Source: an uncultured Eubacteriales bacterium (GTDB lineage: Bacteria; Bacillota; Clostridia; Oscillospirales; Ruminococcaceae). From it: a stretch of DNA of 15,196 nt. Positions within the stretch are counted from its first letter, which is position 1, and each line of letters opens with the position of its first letter. Both the position numbers and the translations under genes were made by a program. The notes below the pieces were generated by a model. It saw only the letters and a list, made by a program, of their open reading frames with translations, searched no databases and was not told where the DNA came from. The stretch lies in the NCBI GenBank assembly GCA_902493155.1, contig CABUOE010000037.1, forward strand, positions 1 to 15,196, written 5' to 3'. Positions 8,079 through 13,900 of the stretch are shown piece after piece.

Positions 8079-9431
8079 ATGAACATCGATCAGAAATGGT
8101 TTGAACACGAAAGGTATCCTGGTATCGGCTGGTACTCCCTGAACCTCCAAAACGATTTCCGTCAAAACACCGAGGAAGGTAAGGATGTGGGACAGTATGA
8201 AGAACTGGTCAACGCGGTGGCAAAACTGCCCGCGGGGCCAGTGCGGGAAGACTGCGCCGATGTGCTGTTCAAGGCGATGCTGGAAGCACCGGTGAAGGAG
8301 GGGTATCCTTATTTGGAGCCGTCTGATTTGGAGGGCATCCGTGAGGCGAGACCCAAAAATCGGAAGGATTTCCCATCTGTGAAGGCTAATGATGAATTGA
8401 AAGAAAAAATATATGGCGCATGGCTGGGGCGGATTTGCGGCTGTCTGCTGGGAAAGCCGGTAGAAGGGCTCAATTCCAAGATCATCAAAAAAATTATCGA
8501 GGCGGCAGGGGAAACAACACTGACCAAGTATTTTGATCCTACGCCCGAGACCATCAAAGAGTTGGAATTGGCAGAGGATCGCTGCTGGCTCCGTTATGTA
8601 GACGGCATGCCCATGGACGACGATACCAACTACACCACATTGGCGGCTGTCTGGATTCTCAAAAAATACGGACGGGATTTCAAACCGGTAAACGTGGTGG
8701 ATTCCTGGCTGGAAAGCATGCCCAAAACGGCTTACTGTACAGCGGAGCAGGCAGCCTTCCTCAATGCGGCTATCGGTATTGTGCCGCCTAAGTCGGCGAT
8801 TTTCCGAAATCCGTTCCGGGAATGGATCGGTGCGCAGATCCGGGCGGATTATTATGGATACATCAATCCCGGCGATACACAAATGGCTGCTGAAATGGCA
8901 TGGCGGGACGCAACAGTTTCTCACGTGAAAAACGGCATTTACGGGGAAATGTTTGTGGCGGCCATGTTAGCGGCAGCGGCAGTGAGCAATGATATCAAAG
9001 AGGTGGTTCGGGCAGGGCTTCAGGAAATTCCCGAGAAGTCCCGTCTCACCGAGGCCATCGAGAAAGTACTTTCTTGGTATGAAGGCGGCCGCAGTGCGGA
9101 AGAGTGCCTCACCGAAATTCACACCATGTATGATGAGGCCAATGGGTACGACTGGTGCCATACCATCCCCAATGCTATGATTGTGACGGCCTGTCTGCTG
9201 TACGGCGGCATGGATTACGAAAAATCCATCTGCATGGCGGTGGAAACCGGCTTTGATACCGACTGCAACGGCGCCACTGTGGGATCTATCTTAGGTATGA
9301 TGCTGGGAGCGAAAAATATTCCCGAGTATTGGATCAAACCTCTCAACAACACAGTTCACACCAGTATTGACGGATATGAGACAGTAAAAATTACCGATTT
9401 GGTGGAGATTACTTTATCCCATCTGAATTAA
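8079..9431 (+). CDS. ADP-ribosylglycohydrolase-family protein with N-terminal extension
   Basis: Family members are all-helical, metal-dependent hydrolases that cleave ADP-ribosyl or related ribosyl glycosidic bonds. In this 450-residue protein the domain begins near residue 108 with KIYGAWLGRICGCLLGKPVEG (110-130). The first metal-binding motif is DDDTNYT (180-186). The C-terminal one is FDTDCNGATVG (Asp393, Asp395), followed by SILGMMLG. The first 105 residues, rich in charged and aromatic residues, precede the catalytic fold and are not explained by the DraG/ARH core. The start ATG at 8079 is preceded by AAGGA and GGTGA. The downstream PfkB kinase gene begins 9 bp after the stop. The pairing suggests a catabolic role, freeing a ribosyl sugar for phosphorylation, rather than reversal of protein ADP-ribosylation; this is inference. 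The exact substrate is unknown. Confidence 0.88.
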   Translation: MNIDQKWFEHERYPGIGWYSLNLQNDFRQNTEEGKDVGQYEELVNAVAKLPAGPVREDCADVLFKAMLEAPVKEGYPYLEPSDLEGIREARPKNRKDFPSVKANDELKEKIYGAWLGRICGCLLGKPVEGLNSKIIKKIIEAAGETTLTKYFDPTPETIKELELAEDRCWLRYVDGMPMDDDTNYTTLAAVWILKKYGRDFKPVNVVDSWLESMPKTAYCTAEQAAFLNAAIGIVPPKSAIFRNPFREWIGAQIRADYYGYINPGDTQMAAEMAWRDATVSHVKNGIYGEMFVAAMLAAAAVSNDIKEVVRAGLQEIPEKSRLTEAIEKVLSWYEGGRSAEECLTEIHTMYDEANGYDWCHTIPNAMIVTACLLYGGMDYEKSICMAVETGFDTDCNGATVGSILGMMLGAKNIPEYWIKPLNNTVHTSIDGYETVKITDLVEITLSHLN

Positions 9432-9440
9432 GGTGAAACG

Positions 9441-10331
9441 ATGAAAGTTTTGAATTTTGGTTCACTGAATATCGATTATGTGTACCAAGTAAAACGATTT
9501 GCTTTGCCCGGGGAGACAATTCCTGCTTTAAAAATGGAACGGTTTAGCGGAGGCAAAGGACTGAATCAATCCGTCGCATTGTCGCGGGCTGGTATTTCGG
9601 TGGCACATGCGGGCTGCATCGGAAACGACGGTACTTTTTTGATAGAAGAACTTCAGAAAAGCGGAGTAGAAACGGAGAAAATCCAGGTACTGCCGCCTTC
9701 CAGCGGTCACGCTATTATCCAGGTGGATGCTAAGGGAGAAAACACGATTCTTTTATATCCCGGGGCCAATCATGAAATTACCAGGGAACAAATTGATGGG
9801 ACTTTAGCAGATTATGGAGAAGGTGATATTCTTCTTCTCCAGAATGAGATCTGTGAAATTCCATATATAATGGAACAAGCACATCAAAAAGGAATGAAGA
9901 TTTTTTTCAATCCCTCGCCTCTGACAGAGGCGGTATTCCGCTATCCTCTCCATCTGGTTTCCTGCTTTTTGGTAAATGGGTTAGAAGGAGCCTCACTTGC
10001 CGGAGAAGATGGCCGTGACGCAATTCTGGCAGGGATTCGGCAAAAGTTTCCTCAGGCCCGGATTGTTCTCACCTTAGGAAAAGACGGGGCCTGCTATGAC
10101 GACGGGAAAGAACGGTACTTCCAATCGGCGTTCCCGGTACAGGCGGTGGATACGACGGCGGCCGGAGACACTTTTACCGGGTATTTTATTGCAGAACTGC
10201 TGCGCGGCAGCGCGCCAAAGACAGTTTTGAGCTGCGCATGCGGAGCTTCTGCGTTGGCGGTTTCCCGCATGGGGGCGGCCCCCTCGATTCCAGGCAAGAA
10301 AGAAGTCGATATTTTTTTGCAAGATCGGTAA
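9441..10331 (+). CDS. PfkB-family carbohydrate kinase, ribokinase-like
   Basis: Predicted cytoplasmic ATP-dependent sugar kinase of 296 residues, close to ribokinase length. Motifs in order: the N-terminal substrate loop GSLNID (Asp12), corresponding to ribokinase GSxNxD; the PfkB signature 1 region GGKGLNQSVALSRAG (37-51); NPSP near 158-161; and signature 2 DTTAAGDTF with Asp243 as the catalytic base and the AAGD anion hole. The match at GGKG.NQ favours a ribose-like furanose substrate over fructose-6-phosphate. The ATG at 9441 has AAGGTGA upstream, overlapping the stop of the glycohydrolase gene, so the two are co-transcribed and probably co-translated. A terminator follows about 20 bp after the stop. 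Ribokinase itself is possible, but the partner gene argues for a more specialised ribosyl substrate. The gene symbol is left blank for that reason. Confidence 0.92.
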   Translation: MKVLNFGSLNIDYVYQVKRFALPGETIPALKMERFSGGKGLNQSVALSRAGISVAHAGCIGNDGTFLIEELQKSGVETEKIQVLPPSSGHAIIQVDAKGENTILLYPGANHEITREQIDGTLADYGEGDILLLQNEICEIPYIMEQAHQKGMKIFFNPSPLTEAVFRYPLHLVSCFLVNGLEGASLAGEDGRDAILAGIRQKFPQARIVLTLGKDGACYDDGKERYFQSAFPVQAVDTTAAGDTFTGYFIAELLRGSAPKTVLSCACGASALAVSRMGAAPSIPGKKEVDIFLQDR

Positions 10332-10351
10332 AACCTTTTTAACAGGCAACA

Positions 10352-10385
10352 AAGGCAGTCTCATTTGGGACTGCCTTCTTTTATT
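10352..10385 (+). terminator. Terminator of the glycohydrolase-kinase operon
   Basis: Stem AAGGCAGTC / GACTGCCTT, extended inward by a T/G and a C/G pair around an ATTT loop (10352-10377), followed by CTTTTATTTT. It lies 21 bp after the kinase stop. Confidence 0.88.
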
Positions 10386-10716
10386 TTCTCAAACTTTTTC
10401 ACTTCTCGTAGCGGGAGAGAAACAGGCTAAAAAGGCCTTACTTTTTGACAAATCATTCTAAAAACTGACGGAACACTTTCGACATATTATGTTTTGCAAG
10501 AATGATATGATAATTTCTGTAAGGAAAGGGACAAGTACGGAGTAAGGGTTTAAATTTTATAAAATATATTTAAAAATCTTTCAATTAATCCATCTTCCCG
10601 CAATACAAAATCTTCCATATTAGTAAAATGGTATATAAATTATTAGTCATTTAGTAAATAATCAATAAATCAATGTAAATTCCCCTGTGATTTTTGATAA
10701 ATATATAGAAAATTGC
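10386..10716. other. AT-rich intergenic stretch, no gene recognised
   Basis: Between the kinase terminator and the surface-protein promoter I see no open frame with a ribosome binding site and no tRNA-like structure. It is strongly AT-rich, with runs such as a perfect 12-bp palindrome ATTTTATAAAAT (10554-10565) nested in a looser inverted repeat TTTAAAT / ATTTAAA (10550-10575). A TTGACA occurs at 10445-10450 but has no -10 at proper spacing. The whole non-coding gap runs from 10332 to 10926. It may simply be an AT-rich upstream region that boosts the promoter at 10717. Confidence 0.5.
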
Positions 10717-10745
10717 TTGATTTTTGATTTTTTCTAGTATATAAT
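10717..10745 (+). promoter_or_regulatory. Strong sigma-A promoter of the surface-protein gene
   Basis: TTGATT (10717-10722), an exact 17-bp spacer, then TATAAT (10740-10745), in an A/T-rich context. The predicted start near 10752 leaves a leader of about 175 nt before the ATG at 10927, unusually long for the window. Confidence 0.75.
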
Positions 10746-10822
10746 AAATTAAACATATTTTTGCAGGATAATGTCCATTTTGTAGTAAAATAGCTTGTTT
10801 TGCTGCGGGGCATTTAAAATTT

Positions 10823-10903
10823 CATTCTTCGTAAGAACGAATGGGACTTGCAAATAAGGAAGATACTCACAAATTTATCTTTCTTATATGGAATATGAGT
10901 GTC
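10823..10903 (+). promoter_or_regulatory. Structured 5' leader with mutually exclusive hairpins
   Basis: Three stems are visible in the leader RNA. (a) 10823-10830 with 10835-10843: CATTCTTC / GAA-C-GAATG with one bulged C, capped by GUAA, a GNRA tetraloop. (b) 10854-10865 with 10876-10887: ATAAGGAAGATA / TATCTTTCTTAT, 12 pairs with one G/U and a 10-nt loop. (c) 10862-10869 with 10896-10903: GATACTCA / TGAGTGTC with one G/U. Stems (b) and (c) share 10862-10865 and cannot form together. None is followed by a U-run, and none covers the ribosome binding site GGAGGG at 10914-10919. I cannot assign it to a known riboswitch class. Confidence 0.45.
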
Positions 10904-10930
10904 ATTAAAATGTGGAGGGATTTTTTATGA
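10841..10930 (+). CDS. Possible 29-residue leader ORF overlapping the surface-protein start (doubtful)
   Basis: ATG 10841 opens a 29-codon frame (protein begins MGLANKEDTHKF) ending at TGA 10928-10930. That stop overlaps the surface-protein ATG at 10927-10929 as ATGA, the classic translational-coupling overlap. Against it, there is no real ribosome binding site upstream (only GUAAGAACGA), and the start lies in the stem of the GUAA hairpin. It could be a coupling leader peptide or chance. Confidence 0.2.
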   Translation: MGLANKEDTHKFIFLIWNMSVIKMWRDFL

Positions 10931-13900
10931 ACAAAAAAGTCTTGCAAAAACTGACTGCAATTACAACTGCAGCGGTTTTGGCAGCCAGTATCGCTCCAAT
11001 GAGTGCATCTGCGGCTTGGAACAAAGATGCGAACTCAAACTGGAGTTGGACTGAAAACGGCCAGAAATCAACTGGCTGGAAATTGATCCACGGAAACTGG
11101 TACTATTTTGACGGCTCCGGTATCATGCAGACTGGTTGGAAATTTATCAACGGCCAGTGGTATTACATGGATCAAAGCGGCGCCATGAAGACCGGTTGGC
11201 AGTTTATCAACGGCGAGTGGTATCATTTGGCTGCTAACGGCGCTATGACAAAAGGCTGGTATAAGGAAGGCTCTTACTGGTACCATCTGAATGAAAATGG
11301 CGTTATGAGCCGTCATTGGCGCAAGATTTCCAATAAATGGTATCATTTTAATCCCAGCGGACAGATGAGCGTCGGCTGGATCAACTGGAAGAACAACCCT
11401 TACTTCAGCAACAAGGACGGTGTTATGCAGACCGGCCTTGTGCAGATCGACAATAAAATTTATTACTTCGATGAAGTTACGGGCGAATTGCAGACCGGCC
11501 GTATCAAAGTCGGCAACGTTACATATACCTTCGGTGAAGATGGTGCTGCTACCGGCGCCCTGTTGCCGAAAGCAGAAATCGCCTTTGACGCCAACGGCAA
11601 TGAAAAGACTCCCGGCGGCGTTATCAGCGGCGGCGATACTACTGCGCCTTCCAGACCGTCTTATGGCGGAGGCGGCGGAGGCGGCGGAAGCTCTTATGTT
11701 GAAGTTCAGAGCATTAGCCTGAATAAAACGAGCCACATCATGTATGTGGGAGACGATGTCCTTCTGACCGCAGCGGTTTATCCTTCCAATGCAACAGACA
11801 GAAGAGTTACTTGGATCAGCAGCGATGAGAGCATTGCTACCGTTACCAACGGCTATGTCCATGCGCTGAAGGCAGGCACTGTTACCATCAAGGCGATTGC
11901 TGATACCGTTGAGGCTACCTGTACGGTTGAAATTATGGCTAAAGGCGAGGAAGTTAAGGTAACCGGAATTACCGTTACTTCTACCAGTGGCAAAAATGAA
12001 GCACATGTTGGCGAGTCTTTACAGTTGCAGGCAGCGGTTACCCCGGCTAACGCAACCAATAAGGCTGTTAACTGGAGCTCCAGTGATAATACTGTTGCTA
12101 CTGTCAGCACAAGTGGTTTGGTTTCCGCCGTTAAAGAAGGAACTGCGACTATCACCGCGACTGCGGCAGACGGCAGCGGCGTAACTGGCACTTTTGCCGT
12201 TACTGTTACAAAGAAACCTGCGACTGAATCTGCTACCCCGACTTTTACCAAAGATTTGGATACTGCTAAAAACGTCACTGTAGGAGACAGCGTGACCCTC
12301 TCTGTCACCGCTTCTGCATCTGATGGCGGTAAGTTGACTTATCAGTGGTATAAAGGCTCCACTGCTATTTCCGGCGCAACAGGCGCGTCCTATACCTTTA
12401 CTACCGACAAAGTCGGAAGTGAGAGTTATAAAGTCGTTGTCACCAATACAAAAGACAGTTTAACACCTGCTACTGCGACCAGTAAAACCTGCGTAGTTAC
12501 TACGAAGGCAGCTCCGGTGGAAGATGTTGAGATTACTGGATTTGTAGCAATTGACAAAGTAGTTGTATCCGAAGATGAGCATCTGACAACAGCGGCTTTG
12601 GCGGCGGCCAAACTGCCCGCTAAGGTTACCTTGCAGTATGACGGCGGTACGGTTGACGTAGATGCTACATGGGCTTGCGCTGATTACGATGCGGAAAGCA
12701 CCGGAGACCAGACTTTTACCGCTTCTTACACTCTGCCTGCCGGCTATGTGGATGCAGTCGATCCCATTACTGTAACTGCCATTGTTAAGCTGGAGGTTGC
12801 TCAGACTACAGCTCCTATCCCCTCTCAAAACCTGATTGCAGGCGTGAGACCCACTATTGGGATTGGTATCGGCTATATTGCGAATTTCCACCATGAAAAT
12901 TCAAGCGATATGACTTCTCCGCTTCTGGATGAGGTTTATGACTTCCTGACCGACGGCGTTTATCCCGCTGCCGATGCGGTTTATGACGCAGCTGATCCGG
13001 AAAGCTACAAGAGTACGCTGTATTTTAACTACTATGATGTGCAGGGTGGCGCTGCGGACTTTACCTTCCAGTTTGAGGAAAAGACCTTTGAGCAGATTAC
13101 CCTGATGTTCAGAAACGGCACTCCCTGGGGCACAGAGGCTGTCAACGGCGTTGCCGAGCACATTAAGGTACAGGCTGAGATCGACGGCGTATGGACTGAT
13201 GTCTATGAAGGCCGCGAAAACAATACAAAAGGCCACACGGATATTGTGCTGAAGACCGAAGATGGCAAAGCGATCACCGCTACCGGCCTGAAATTCTGGT
13301 TCTATACTTGGACAGATGAGACTATCCATAAGACAACTGCCCTTTCTGAGATCGAAGTGTTGGCTAAAGCAACTGACGCAGCTGCGGACGGCACGCTGAG
13401 CGGAGGAAGTTCTGTTACTCCAGAGCCTATCACCATTGATTACGCAGCAACCGGAACACCCGTTGTGAAATTTGTTAATGGATTAAATACAGCAGAGGAT
13501 CTTGCAAAAGTTACCTATGCAGATGGCAAATTTACTGTTGCTGAGGATGTAACTGTTTTCTCCTTCGTTGACAACGGAGTTGCCAAACAGTTCACCAATA
13601 CAGACGGTGTTTGGTCTGAAGTGACCGAAATCAGCAAGAGCTTGATTTTCGGTGCTCCCTTTACCACAGATGTAAAGAGAGATAATTTCGGCTACTATAG
13701 CACTACTTTTGATAATCCCATGTTCGCCTATTCTCTGACTGACGGAGTTACGCCTTCTACCGATACCTGCGACCAGTTCGGATATGTGACCTTTGCCTCC
13801 ACTGTCCTGGACGGCGTCAGCAAAGATGTTTGCTTCAATCTGGAAAATGAGGTAACCTTTAAACAAATCAACCTTGACCTGTTGAAGCAGACCGTTTGGA

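Noticed and set aside
8058..8924. Minus-strand frame of 288 codons opposite the glycohydrolase gene
   Set aside because: It lies opposite conserved catalytic motifs, and its own product is Cys/His/Arg-rich and domain-free.
10445..10500. TTGACA at 10445 with TATTAT at 10495 as a promoter
   Set aside because: The spacing is about 44 bp, far outside the 16-19 bp range, and no gene starts nearby.
10801..10860. Resemblance to a cyclic-di-GMP-I (GEMM) riboswitch: GGGGCA, GNRA-capped hairpin, GGGACTTGCAAA
   Set aside because: The key GGGACGCAAAGC segment is interrupted by TT, and the second conserved stem with its GGTAGGTAGC or CAGCC-type strand is absent. Too weak to call; an Infernal search would settle it.
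11068..12006. Minus-strand frames of 142-312 codons across the surface-protein gene (for example 11068-12006 and 14125-14610)
   Set aside because: The plus strand encodes a continuous secreted modular protein with signal peptide and ribosome binding site. The minus-strand products are shadows of the repeats.
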